Positions 15,988 through 23,918 of a stretch of DNA of 64,000 nucleotides are shown in pieces. The notes below the pieces were generated by a model, which worked only from the letters and a program-made list of their open reading frames with translations, had not been told where the DNA came from and made no database searches. Within the stretch, counting starts at the first letter, position 1. Every line of letters begins with the position of its first letter. The position numbers and the translations under genes are program-made. Origin of the DNA: Bradyrhizobium sp. CB1717 (GTDB taxonomy: Bacteria; Pseudomonadota; Alphaproteobacteria; Rhizobiales; Xanthobacteraceae); the NCBI RefSeq assembly GCF_029714325.1, contig NZ_CP121666.1, forward strand, positions 2,356,001 through 2,420,000. Direction: 5' to 3'.

Positions 15988-16572
15988 TCAGGTGCGCTTT
16001 TTAAGCTGGATCGATCCCTTGGTATTGCGATCGGTCCAGTAGTGCCCGTTCATTTTTTTCAAAGGCTTGCCGACGACGCGGTAGCGGAAGGCGCCATAAT
16101 GAATTTCAGTCTCGGTGCCACGGGCGAGAATGTCGGGATCACTTTGGTAGACGCCGATCACTTCATACGCGCCGTCGCTGTGCCGGATCAATCGCCCCGC
16201 AAGTTGAAATGAGCGATTTTCATTTGGCTCTTCTCCAGTGACCAAACGAACCGACAGGGTCGAATAGGTTTGCGTGATGGTGGCAGTACCGGTGATGGCC
16301 TTTTTCTCCTGGCTTCCTTGCTCGGTGTAAGACGACATCATGGTTGCTGCCCATTCACCTGACAGATCCGGCGTCGTATGGAATAGCTTGAAGGGCCAAT
16401 ATCGCCACAAGGTTCGGTCGAAGGCAGTCAGGAGAACGGTAACTATCGCGACCGTGACTGAGAATGGCTTGGCGTAGTCCCAAGATAGGTTTACTCCGAA
16501 GAACAGGAGTGAGATTGCCCAGACCGCGGCAGCCACGATGATGATTACAGAAATCGAAAAGCCTGAAGGCAT
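15988..16572 (-). CDS. Cap15-like two-TM, beta-barrel CBASS effector
   Basis: A 194-residue protein with two membrane helices (about residues 5-27 and 34-53) followed by a strand-rich domain. That domain begins TPDLSGEWAATMMSSY and continues with ITGTATITQTYSTLSVRL, matching the SMODS-associating 2TM beta-strand-rich family (Cap15, PF18153) as I remember it. Cap15 proteins oligomerise in the membrane when the cyclic nucleotide binds. It ends 5 bp from the capV stop, convergent. If it answers to the same cyclase, this locus has two effectors. Confidence 0.75.
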   Translation of the reverse strand: MPSGFSISVIIIVAAAVWAISLLFFGVNLSWDYAKPFSVTVAIVTVLLTAFDRTLWRYWPFKLFHTTPDLSGEWAATMMSSYTEQGSQEKKAITGTATITQTYSTLSVRLVTGEEPNENRSFQLAGRLIRHSDGAYEVIGVYQSDPDILARGTETEIHYGAFRYRVVGKPLKKMNGHYWTDRNTKGSIQLKKRT

Positions 16573-16580
16573 GTCCGCAA

Positions 16581-17072
16581 ATGTCTGAAATGGATATTGA
16601 GGCGATAGTCCGCAAAGTACATTCTGAAGGCCTTCCTCGCTACCCTTTGCTGGTGGTGTTCTTCACGGGAAGCGAGGAGCCTCCGGACTGTGTTTCGATG
16701 CGTCGCGTTCCAATGCCGAGCTCCGGTTTTGTGTTCGACAAGGATTTCGGCAGCAGGGTTCGGGTGGCTATGGCAGGTAATGAGAGCGCTCACGATGGGG
16801 CGGTCGCGTTCGGTCGAATAACGAATACCGAACCTTACCGGTGCGTCGGTTGGTCTTATCGGATTATCGCCGGAACGACTCCTGAGAGCGCGGAAGCCAA
16901 CAGGGGCGCGGCGTATAACAGTGCAGTCTCATTGTCTCTGAGCGCTGGGGTCGATCTTGTTTGCTTATTTTCACGTGAGCTCGAGCTGTTCTCTGGCGGA
17001 CAGCGGTTCGTTTGTTCGAAGGCCAGTAGGTTGGCCGGTGAGGGTGGCACGGCCCCCGAATCCCCGGTTTGA
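16581..17072 (+). CDS. Hypothetical protein
   Basis: An open frame of 163 codons. Composition looks protein-like, with a hydrophobic strand near residue 23 (PLLVVFFTG) and four cysteines, but I recognise no family. It starts only 8 bp from the divergent start of the Cap15-like gene, so the two promoters would overlap the coding regions; a later start, such as the ATG near 16698, is possible. It may be a small CBASS accessory gene or a chance frame. Confidence 0.4.
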   Translation: MSEMDIEAIVRKVHSEGLPRYPLLVVFFTGSEEPPDCVSMRRVPMPSSGFVFDKDFGSRVRVAMAGNESAHDGAVAFGRITNTEPYRCVGWSYRIIAGTTPESAEANRGAAYNSAVSLSLSAGVDLVCLFSRELELFSGGQRFVCSKASRLAGEGGTAPESPV

Positions 17073-17158
17073 CGCCCTTGAAAGGGACCAGATCGGTCCT
17101 ATTTCTCTATAAATCATTGATTTTACAGAGGAAACCTTTTCTCATTCAGCGCTTGTAG

Positions 17159-17190
17159 AGTGTCAGAAGTGCGCCTATGTTTCTGACACT
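17159..17190. promoter_or_regulatory. Operator palindrome of the AbiE-type pair
   Basis: A perfect 10-bp inverted repeat, AGTGTCAGAA (17159-17168) and TTCTGACACT (17181-17190), with a 12-bp spacer, ends 11 bp before the antitoxin ATG. AbiEi antitoxins are known to bind inverted repeats and repress their own operon, so this is the likely autoregulatory site. Confidence 0.75.
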
Positions 17191-17201
17191 GGAGAAGTGC
17201 C

Positions 17202-17795
17202 ATGACCCCCCTGAGCACCCGGATTTTGGAAGCCACCAAAGAACTGCCCGAAGGCGCGCCCATCGCTGCCAAGGCCCTTTTGCACCTTGGAAAGCGTGCT
17301 GCCGTCGATCAGGCCCTTTCGCGTCTTGCTGAGCGAGGAAAACTCCTGCGCGCGAAGCGAGGGGTATATCTGCGTCCGGTCGAAAGCCGTTTCGGGATTA
17401 GAGCCCCCTCGGTCGAAAAGGTCGTTGAGGAGACTAAGGCGCGCAGTGGTGAAACCATTGTTTCCAGCGGCGCTGCAGCGGCGAACCACCTCGGTTTGAC
17501 GACGCAGGTCCCTGTGCGGCAGGTCTATTTGACTTCCGGTCCTTCCCGCGAGCTCCATCTTGGCAAGCTAGTCGTGGAGTTCAAGCATGCACCGGGTTGG
17601 CAACTTACCCTGGCCAACCGTCGTGCAGGTGAGGTCGTGCGCGCGCTTGCCTGGTTCGGTCCCGAGACCGCAAGACAAGCCCTGCGGTCCGTCAGTCAGC
17701 GACTGACTCCGACTGAAGTGAACGAGCTGAGATCTGCCGCGTCTTCATTGCCGACTTGGCTTGCCAGGCCGGTAAGCGAACTACGCGTTGGATAA
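17202..17795 (+). CDS. AbiEi-type antitoxin (DUF6088)
   Basis: A 197-residue protein with an N-terminal winged helix (RAAVDQALSRLAERGKLLRAKRGVY) followed by the AbiEi-type middle domain (SSGAAAANHLGLTTQVPVRQVYLT). This is the antitoxin and repressor of type IV toxin-antitoxin/abortive-infection pairs. It overlaps the toxin gene by 8 bp, and a perfect palindrome lies just upstream. A ribosome-binding site (GGAG) precedes the ATG. Confidence 0.88.
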   Translation: MTPLSTRILEATKELPEGAPIAAKALLHLGKRAAVDQALSRLAERGKLLRAKRGVYLRPVESRFGIRAPSVEKVVEETKARSGETIVSSGAAAANHLGLTTQVPVRQVYLTSGPSRELHLGKLVVEFKHAPGWQLTLANRRAGEVVRALAWFGPETARQALRSVSQRLTPTEVNELRSAASSLPTWLARPVSELRVG

Positions 17796-18801
17796 GTTCT
17801 TAAATCTATCTGATGCCGAGCGTCGCGAGGCGCTCGGCGTTGCTGCCTCGAATTCAGGGCGGCCTACGCATCTTCTTGAAAAAGATGTTTGGGTCGTTTG
17901 GTGCCTGAACGCGCTTTTCTCCTCGCCGCTGGGCGAGCACCTCGTCTTCAAGGGCGGAACGTCCCTTTCCAAGGCCTACGGCGCAATCCGCCGTTTCTCG
18001 GAAGACGTCGATCTCACCTACGACATTCGCGCGATAGCTCCGGACCTGGTGAACACCAGCGACGACAATCCGGTCCCTCAGAACCGCAGTCAAAGTAAAA
18101 AGTGGAGCGACAAGGCAAGAGAACGGCTTCCGGGGTGGGTGAAGGACGAGGCGCTCCCAGTAATCAACCAGCGTCTCTCAGACGATAAACTCAGCGCCAA
18201 GGCTGAAGCCAAGGACGAAAAAATTTTCGTCACCTACGCCCCCCTAGAGACTGGCAATGGCTATGTGGGCGCTGCCGTAATGCTGGAATTCGGCGCACGG
18301 TCGACTGGCGAGCCGAGCGAGCTTCACGACGTCGTTTGCGACGCTGCCGAATATCTCGAAACTCTCGAGTTTCCGACCGCCAAGCCCAAGACCATGAAAG
18401 CGGAACGGACCTTCTGGGAGAAGGCGACCGCAATTCATGTCTTTTGTGTTCAAGGGAAACTGAAAGGCGAACGCTTCGCTCGCCACTGGTATGACCTCGT
18501 CAGGTTGGACGATGTTAAAATTGCCGAGGCCGCTCTGAAAGATCGCAAGCTCGCGGCAACCGTTGCCGACCACAAATCATGGTTCTTCGTGGAAAAGGAT
18601 CCGACAGGCGCGGTTATCGACTATAAAAAAGCCGTCGCCGGCGCATTGAAGCTGGTGCCCACAGGGCAGTCGCGGACTGTCCTGGAGCAGGATTACCGGC
18701 ATATGGTTAATGACGGCCTGTTGCTCGATGCGCCCGATACATTTGACGAATTAATGCGCCGCTGCGCGGAGATCGAAGCGCGCGCGAATAAGTCGGCTTG
18801 A
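17788..18801 (+). CDS. AbiEii/AbiGii-type nucleotidyltransferase toxin
   Basis: A 337-residue polymerase-beta-fold nucleotidyltransferase. The signature KGGTSLSKAYG (about residue 56) followed by RFSEDVDLTYD (about residue 71) supplies the GG.S.K and ExD parts of the active site. Known members of the family (for example MenT toxins) add nucleotides to tRNA acceptor ends; others give phage abortive infection. It starts at a TTG inside the antitoxin gene. The frame is complete, so the pair appears functional. Confidence 0.9.
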   Translation: MDKFLNLSDAERREALGVAASNSGRPTHLLEKDVWVVWCLNALFSSPLGEHLVFKGGTSLSKAYGAIRRFSEDVDLTYDIRAIAPDLVNTSDDNPVPQNRSQSKKWSDKARERLPGWVKDEALPVINQRLSDDKLSAKAEAKDEKIFVTYAPLETGNGYVGAAVMLEFGARSTGEPSELHDVVCDAAEYLETLEFPTAKPKTMKAERTFWEKATAIHVFCVQGKLKGERFARHWYDLVRLDDVKIAEAALKDRKLAATVADHKSWFFVEKDPTGAVIDYKKAVAGALKLVPTGQSRTVLEQDYRHMVNDGLLLDAPDTFDELMRRCAEIEARANKSA

Positions 18802-19117
18802 ATTTTCCTAACATTGCAAACCTGTCCGACGAAACTGCACTGGATGCCTCGCATTTAGATTAGGTATCGCCGAACGTTCCAGTGACGCTTAGTCTATCAT
18901 GGCGTCGAAAGCTTCGCATATTCCGCTTCGCCGTCTCCTCACGACGAACCATGAGTACAGGTTTCCGAGGTGATCTTGGGCCTTCTCAAAAAGTTATTAT
19001 CCAAAAATGAGAGGCCGGAGCAGCTCCACTTGATGATAAGCAGGGCTGACTGCCCAGCAGCAAATCAATCCCAACCTTCCAAAGCAGCTGCTCGATGATC
19101 CCTCACGAGCAACCACT
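18802..19117. other. Gene-poor stretch
   Basis: I see no convincing gene, repeat or operator in these 316 bp. A 42-codon frame from a GTG at 18970 to 19098 (VILGLLKKLLSKNERPEQ ...) has protein-like residues but no recognisable family and no clear ribosome-binding site. The promoter of the gene at 19118 should be near the right end. Confidence 0.4.
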
Positions 19118-20110
19118 ATGTACTCAGCTGGGACGATCGAGAAGGTGCTTCAATCCCTCACATCGGCGCTCCAGAGCATCTTTTTCGTCGGTCTGATCAC
19201 CTATGTGCTGCTGTATCCGCTACTTTCAAAAGCGGAAGCAGTGCAATGGCTGACGTTTTCGGGAACGCCTGACCGGGTCTTGGTGACTTACACGGCGGAG
19301 CCTGTCCGGACCGTCCTCGCTTTCTTCCTCTTCATATACTTCTTGCCCGACTTTCTTGTCAGGTGGCTCAGGACACGCCCGCTCTATCAGGCTGTGCTGA
19401 AAGGCTTCAAATATCATCTGGCGCCAGCGGCTTCGGCCCTCGGGTTGTTGTATCTGGCCATCGCATTCGGAAGCCACTATCACTTCAATATGCGCGACAG
19501 TCTGGGCAGTTTCTGTCGCGAAAACGAGAAACTCGGTCTGAGCCACGACGGTTTCCAATCCGTCGGGGACAAGCGGCAGGCGGAGTTCGTCTTCGACACC
19601 TCTCCCGACGACTCGGGCGATCTATGCCTTTCGACCGGCGTCTACCTGAAAACCGGGAAACGCTATCACATTTCCGTCGAGAGACTGCCCGAAGAAAACG
19701 ACTCGAATTTAGGCAAATGGACGTTTTTCGGCGAGACGTCTTATATGGGTGGTCAACCCGTCTCTCACCTTCCCCCCATCAAGTCGGCTATCCTGGCCAC
19801 GCTATTCCCGTTGCGGCGAACCTTCGATCGCCCATGGGGAACCATCATCTTCCGCATCGGTGGCAAGGGCAACGAGGAGGACTTTCTCGGAAGAGATCCT
19901 CCACCCCAAGGCGACCCCTTGCTCGCGGGCGACACCTATCCTCCGGTCCCCCAAAAATCCGAATTGCTCGAGGAGGGCCTGACACCCAAACGGGATGGGG
20001 AGCTCTTCGTTTATCTCAACAAGCCTGTGATCGGTCTGTGGAGTTCTGAGTCTGTCGTCAGCAAATGGGTTGGGAATACCGGGAAGGCCAAAATCACAAT
20101 CGAAAAATAG
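19118..20110 (+). CDS. Membrane protein of unknown function
   Basis: A 330-residue protein with three predicted membrane helices in the first 120 residues (SIFFVGLITYVLLYPLL, TVLAFFLFIYFLPDFLV, ASALGLLYLAIAFG) and a strand-rich soluble remainder. I do not recognise the family. The soluble part, with a YLKTGKRYHISVE strand and four cysteines, could be a periplasmic sensor or a sugar-binding-like fold. It lies upstream of the quorum-quenching gene on the same strand but is separated from it by 189 bp that contain a LuxR-type box. I see no such box in front of this gene itself. Confidence 0.7.
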   Translation: MYSAGTIEKVLQSLTSALQSIFFVGLITYVLLYPLLSKAEAVQWLTFSGTPDRVLVTYTAEPVRTVLAFFLFIYFLPDFLVRWLRTRPLYQAVLKGFKYHLAPAASALGLLYLAIAFGSHYHFNMRDSLGSFCRENEKLGLSHDGFQSVGDKRQAEFVFDTSPDDSGDLCLSTGVYLKTGKRYHISVERLPEENDSNLGKWTFFGETSYMGGQPVSHLPPIKSAILATLFPLRRTFDRPWGTIIFRIGGKGNEEDFLGRDPPPQGDPLLAGDTYPPVPQKSELLEEGLTPKRDGELFVYLNKPVIGLWSSESVVSKWVGNTGKAKITIEK

Positions 20111-20233
20111 CCGTGATCGCGGCCCTTGCGAACGGCCGATCAGACTGATGCCCGTGTATCGGGGATCGCGGGACGGGCAGCGGCTTGGGTGGGTCCGAGC
20201 CAGCCGACCCAAATCTGGGGATGACGCTAATGC

Positions 20234-20249
20234 CTGGGGACCTTCCTAG
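20234..20249. promoter_or_regulatory. LuxR-type box 1, upstream of the lactonase gene
   Basis: CTGGGGACCTTCCTAG fits the CT-N12-AG form of LuxR-family sites and is an imperfect palindrome. It differs at only two positions from the box in front of luxI. It ends 50 bp before the lactonase ATG, a spacing that overlaps or abuts a -35 region, as in class II activation. Confidence 0.75.
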
Positions 20250-20299
20250 CGTTCCGACGCGGCGGGAATCGGCAGAATTCCGCGACATACTCCGCTTCG

Positions 20300-21166
20300 A
20301 TGAGAGCCACGATGAGGACCAGGATCGCGGTGTCGGTCGCGAAGGCATCTGAGATCGGTGAGGAACGGCGCCTGACGATAGAGGGTTCGCCCCTCGCCTT
20401 CATACGTACCGGCGGCCGCCGGTGCGCCGTTCTGCTGATCCACGGCAATTCTGCCTGCAAGGAGATCTTCGAGCATCAGATCTCTTTTTTGGCAAATCGA
20501 GGGCATGATGTCGTGGCGCCGGACCTGCCCGGGCACGGCTCATCGGGGAATGCATCCGAGCCGCGGTCGACGTATAGCTTCCCGGGGTACGCCAGGACGC
20601 TGCGCGTGCTCATGCAGACGCTCGGCATAAGCTCCTTCCATGTCGTAGGGTGGTCGCTGGGCGGTCACATCGGTATCGAAATGTGGGTCGGAGACGAGAC
20701 CGTCCGGTCGTTGTTGATCACGGGAACGCCTCCGGTCCGGCTGAGCGCTGCGGGAGCATCCGAAGGCTTTCGTCCGTCCCCGGTGATGGATCTAGCCGGC
20801 AAGGCTGCGTTTTCGCAGGCGGATGTGCGGGATTACGCCAGCGCGATGCTCGGGGCGCCGGTGGATCCTAAATCCTGGTTCGGACGGCGCGTCGCCAGGA
20901 CGGACGGCGAAGCCAGGAGGCTGATGTTGGAGAATGGCTTGGCGGGAGTGGGACACGACCAGGTCGATGCAGTCTCGGATTGCCCCAGACCGTTGGCCAT
21001 CGTGCAGGGGAAAAACGATCCTTTCGTCGATCTTACCCACATCCGCAGCTTGACGTACCGTAACTTATGGTTGAAAAATCCTATCATAATAAGCGGGGGG
21101 CATGCACCGCATTGGATGTGCCCGAACGAATTCAATAGCTGTCTGGGAGGTTTCATCACCGAGTAG
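20300..21166 (+). CDS. AidH-like N-acyl-homoserine lactonase (alpha/beta hydrolase)
   Basis: A 288-residue alpha/beta hydrolase whose sequence follows AidH of Ochrobactrum as I recall it: LIHGNS (about residue 47), APDLPGHG, FHVVGWSLGGHIGIEMW with the nucleophile Ser near 119, LLITGTPPVR, ARTDGEARRLM, Asp in GKNDPFVDL (about 239) and His in SGGHAPHW (about 267). AidH opens the lactone ring of AHL signals without metal. Here it sits 27 bp before luxR in the same direction and behind a LuxR-type box, so signal destruction is probably induced by the signal. A start four codons later is equally possible. Confidence 0.85.
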   Translation: MRATMRTRIAVSVAKASEIGEERRLTIEGSPLAFIRTGGRRCAVLLIHGNSACKEIFEHQISFLANRGHDVVAPDLPGHGSSGNASEPRSTYSFPGYARTLRVLMQTLGISSFHVVGWSLGGHIGIEMWVGDETVRSLLITGTPPVRLSAAGASEGFRPSPVMDLAGKAAFSQADVRDYASAMLGAPVDPKSWFGRRVARTDGEARRLMLENGLAGVGHDQVDAVSDCPRPLAIVQGKNDPFVDLTHIRSLTYRNLWLKNPIIISGGHAPHWMCPNEFNSCLGGFITE

Positions 21167-21193
21167 GTTGCCTTAGCCAAGGCTGGGGGCTCT

Positions 21194-21901
21194 ATGATTG
21201 CGACTATTGAACATTTCATTTCCTCTTCTCAATCTGTTTTCACCCCGGAATCTCTGCGCGAACTCTATCTGGAAGCAATCGAGGACGAGGGTTATCAGAA
21301 CGCGGTCTTCGCGAGGACGCGCGACGGTCGCCTGGTTGATATTCCTTGGACGCGCTTTCCTGAGGGGTATGCTGACTGCTACGTCGCCAATCAATGGGAC
21401 AAGCTCGATCCCGTGGTGCATTTCGTGCGCTTGGCGCGATGCCCCTTCTCGTGGGAAGACGTCTGCGCGAGGATGAACCTGTCTGCGGACCAGAAGCGCT
21501 TTCTGGCGGCATGCAGAGACATGGGGGTTCATTCCGGGGTAACCGTTCCGCTGCATGGTCCCGGCACCGACATCGACCTCATCAGTCTCAGCCTGCGGGA
21601 TGAAAAGCGCGCACCCGAGGGACGAATGGCGACCATCTACGGACTGTCCTTCCAGTACCGTATACGCCTCAGCGAGATCACCGATGAGTGCGCGAAACCG
21701 AGGAGCGAGCTCACCTCCAAGGAGGTCGAATGCCTCCAGTGGTGCAAGGAGGGAAAGACGAACTGGGAAATCGGCGAGATTCTTTCCATCTCGGAGAAGA
21801 CCGTCGAGTTTCACGTCTCCAACACAATTCGGAAGCTCGGGGTCAGCAACCGGATCACAGCGGTAGTCAAGGCGATCCAAATCGGAATCATATCGATCTA
21901 G
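21194..21901 (+). CDS. luxR: LuxR-family AHL-responsive regulator
   Basis: A 235-residue regulator with an N-terminal autoinducer-binding domain and a C-terminal LuxR HTH. The binding-pocket residues are present: W and DP in QWDKLDPVV (about 68-73), W in FSWEDV (about 85) and G in GVHSGVTVP. The HTH shows ELTSKEVECLQW, then EKTVEFHVSNTIRKLGV, with the invariant E, L and G. It follows the lactonase gene by 27 bp and faces the luxI operon tail to tail. The five CT-N12-AG boxes in this region are its likely targets. Confidence 0.93.
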   Translation: MIATIEHFISSSQSVFTPESLRELYLEAIEDEGYQNAVFARTRDGRLVDIPWTRFPEGYADCYVANQWDKLDPVVHFVRLARCPFSWEDVCARMNLSADQKRFLAACRDMGVHSGVTVPLHGPGTDIDLISLSLRDEKRAPEGRMATIYGLSFQYRIRLSEITDECAKPRSELTSKEVECLQWCKEGKTNWEIGEILSISEKTVEFHVSNTIRKLGVSNRITAVVKAIQIGIISI

Positions 21902-21925
21902 GGGCAGCGTGGCTTCGGCTTCGCA

Positions 21926-22797
21926 TTATGCGGCACGGCTGTCGCACGAGGCTTTAGCGCCTTGCGTTTCGATCGCTTGACCGAGCCGTCCAAGGCCTTC
22001 GCTCAGAAGATCGGCTTCGATATTTAGCGGCGGGAATATCTTGATCACCTCGTCGTAGGGGCCGCACGTTTCCAGGAGGATCCTTCTGTTGCGAGCTTCA
22101 TCCGCAACGGCTCTTGCAACTCGCGGTTCGTGGAATCGCAGGCCCGCCATCATGCCGAGACCCTTCTTGCGTTCCACGACATCCGGAAACGCTTCGGCGG
22201 CCCCGTCGAGCCATGCGTCGAGCGTCGACGACCTCGTCTCGATGTCCGTCCGCAGATTTGAGCCCCGCCACTCCTCCATCGCCGCGGTCGCGGCCACGAA
22301 CGCGAGGCTGTTGCCTCGGAATGTTCCGTTGTGCTCTCCCGGCTTCCATACATCGAACTGCGGCAGGACGAGCAGCAGCGCCATTGGCAGGCCTGCCCCG
22401 CTGATCGATTTCGAGAGACAGACCATGTCCGGGACTATGCCGGCGCGTTCGAAACTGAAGAAGTCTCCCGTCCGACCGCAACCAGCCTGGACGTCGTCCA
22501 CGATCAGGAGCGCGCCGATCTCGGTGCATATTTTCCTGAGCGTTCGTAGCCAGGCGATGCTCGCTACGTTCAACCCGCCTTCGCCCTGGACGGTTTCGAC
22601 GATGATCGCCGCCACCGGGTCGAGCCCCCCTGACGGATCGCGCGCCATCTGGCCGAAGCGGACAGGAAATCGATGAATTCGTTTCCCTCGGCGTCCCACA
22701 CCCTCGCCCCGCGCGCCTCTGCGAAAAGGTTGGGCATCTGTCTGCAGTAGTAGCGAACACCGGATTCGAGTTCCTGGAAGATGTCGACATCTCTCAA
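21926..22797 (-). pseudogene. EctB-like class III aminotransferase, internal deletion and frameshift
   Basis: The first 47 codons (from a TTG at 22797: DIFQELESGVRYYCRQMPNL ... EFIDFLSA) match the start of diaminobutyrate-2-oxoglutarate aminotransferase. The frame then breaks and resumes at GLDPVAAIIVETVQGEGG, a motif that normally lies about 140 residues further on. From there to the stop the C-terminal half is well preserved (VDDVQAGCGRTG, CLSKSISGAGLP with the PLP lysine, GEHNGTFRGN). A deletion of about 400 bp removed the cofactor-binding middle, so the enzyme cannot work. It is the third gene of the luxI operon (TTGA overlap with the preceding gene). Confidence 0.85.
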
Positions 22798-23015
22798 GGT
22801 TTTCGCCTCCTTACCTTGACTTCGTTCAGGTCGCGCTGATCGACCGTCTCGTCCGATCGAGCCCTCCTGTTCAGTTTTTTACGGATTGAAAGCAAATCGC
22901 ACGAGATGGATTCCAATCCCGCCCCGCGGGCGACGTCGCTCAGATACAAGACGGCCTCGGCCATGCGCCTCGCAACGAGCTCCGGCGACCCCGCTTCATC
23001 GTTATGATCGCTCAC
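22794..23015 (-). CDS. Small protein of the luxI operon
   Basis: A 73-residue protein from a GTG at 23015. Its start overlaps the luxI stop (GTGA) and its stop overlaps the start of the aminotransferase remnant (TTGA), so all three were translationally coupled. It is charged and helical (SPELVARRMAEAVLYLSDVARGAG), ending in a basic tail. I do not recognise it. The tight coupling suggests it served the same pathway as the lost aminotransferase or modified signal synthesis. Confidence 0.65.
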   Translation of the reverse strand: MSDHNDEAGSPELVARRMAEAVLYLSDVARGAGLESISCDLLSIRKKLNRRARSDETVDQRDLNEVKVRRRKP

Positions 23016-23626
23016 GCCGCCCTCTCGTCGACGTGACCGCTGTGCACTCTGACCGTTCCGATACCGTATCTGGCGCAGTGATATTCCGGCCGCACGCAAT
23101 TCCTAGGCACGAAGAAGGCCCGTTCGATCTCTCCCTCGATGAGCGCTGGTTCTCCCAGCCAGGTGATGCCGCTCCTGATGAAGTGCGACAGAAGATGGGC
23201 CCGGGTAACTCCCACGATGCCGTTCGCTTCCACCCGCTCGAGGTAATCTGCAACGGCACTCAGAAGCTCGGGAATTATCGTGCGCCGCACGATCCGGGTG
23301 ACTGATTTGTCGACGCACACCCGCGTGATTTCCCACACGTCGGCCGATTCCGGCAGAGCTTGTGTGACCAAGTGAGGCCAGTAGGATTTCAGCATGTAAG
23401 GCCGATCCGTACGTAGCAGCCTGATCAAACCGCGGACGACCCGGCGCTCATCGCGCCAAATCAGGTAAACGGCAGCGGGCGTATCGAATTCATCGAATTC
23501 CAGATCTTCGAAGTGCAGGTGCGGCAATCCCCGCTGCTCGACGAACACTCGATAACGCAACCGAGCCTGCGACGCGAGTGCGTCCTGGAACAGATGGGCG
23601 GTGGACAGCGAGAATGCTTCGATCAT
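23012..23626 (-). CDS. luxI: LuxI-family acyl-homoserine-lactone synthase
   Basis: A 204-residue autoinducer synthase. Family marks: RLRYRVFVEQRG (Arg near 24), the acidic pair in LEFDEFDTP (about 43-46), Arg in GLIRLLRTDRPYML (about 69) and Glu/Arg in VWEITRVCVD (about 99-102). It makes an AHL from SAM and an acyl donor; the acyl chain cannot be told by eye. A LuxR-type box lies 52 bp upstream of the ATG, the usual place for positive autoregulation. It heads the operon luxI, small protein, EctB-like. Confidence 0.92.
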   Translation of the reverse strand: MIEAFSLSTAHLFQDALASQARLRYRVFVEQRGLPHLHFEDLEFDEFDTPAAVYLIWRDERRVVRGLIRLLRTDRPYMLKSYWPHLVTQALPESADVWEITRVCVDKSVTRIVRRTIIPELLSAVADYLERVEANGIVGVTRAHLLSHFIRSGITWLGEPALIEGEIERAFFVPRNCVRPEYHCARYGIGTVRVHSGHVDERAA

Positions 23627-23678
23627 GCCGAGCCTGATGCCTCTCGCACTAGAAAGCAGATCCGAGCGATTCGACGTA

Positions 23679-23694
23679 CTGGGGACGTCCCTAG
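23679..23694. promoter_or_regulatory. LuxR-type box 2, upstream of luxI
   Basis: CTGGGGACGTCCCTAG is a near-perfect palindrome (14 of 16 positions; perfect GGGACGTCCC core) of CT-N12-AG form. It is 52 bp upstream of luxI. The KAP NTPase gene starts 224 bp away in the other direction and could also be affected. Confidence 0.8.
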
Positions 23695-23918
23695 GCGCGG
23701 GACACGATTCCGTCACATAGGTCGAATGCAACGAGATCGTACGGATCATGCGACTAGACGGCCGCCGACGCCGCATTTTCCCTCCGCATTGTGGACGCTT
23801 CGCGAACCGAGCGCAGCTTAGGGAGACCATCGCTCCATGGGGGGCTATATTCGTTTTCAACGCCGTCGTTTGGCGGCACCAGCGCGAAGCCGTGGAGTAA
23901 ACATTTTCGGGAGGAACG

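Noticed and set aside
18970..19098. 42-codon frame VILGLLKKLLSKNERPEQ...
   Set aside because: Too short, no clear ribosome-binding site and no recognised family. It is mentioned only in the gap note.
21164..21190. Imperfect palindrome GCCTTAGCCAAGGC before luxR
   Set aside because: It lacks the CT-N12-AG form of the other boxes and is short enough to arise by chance.
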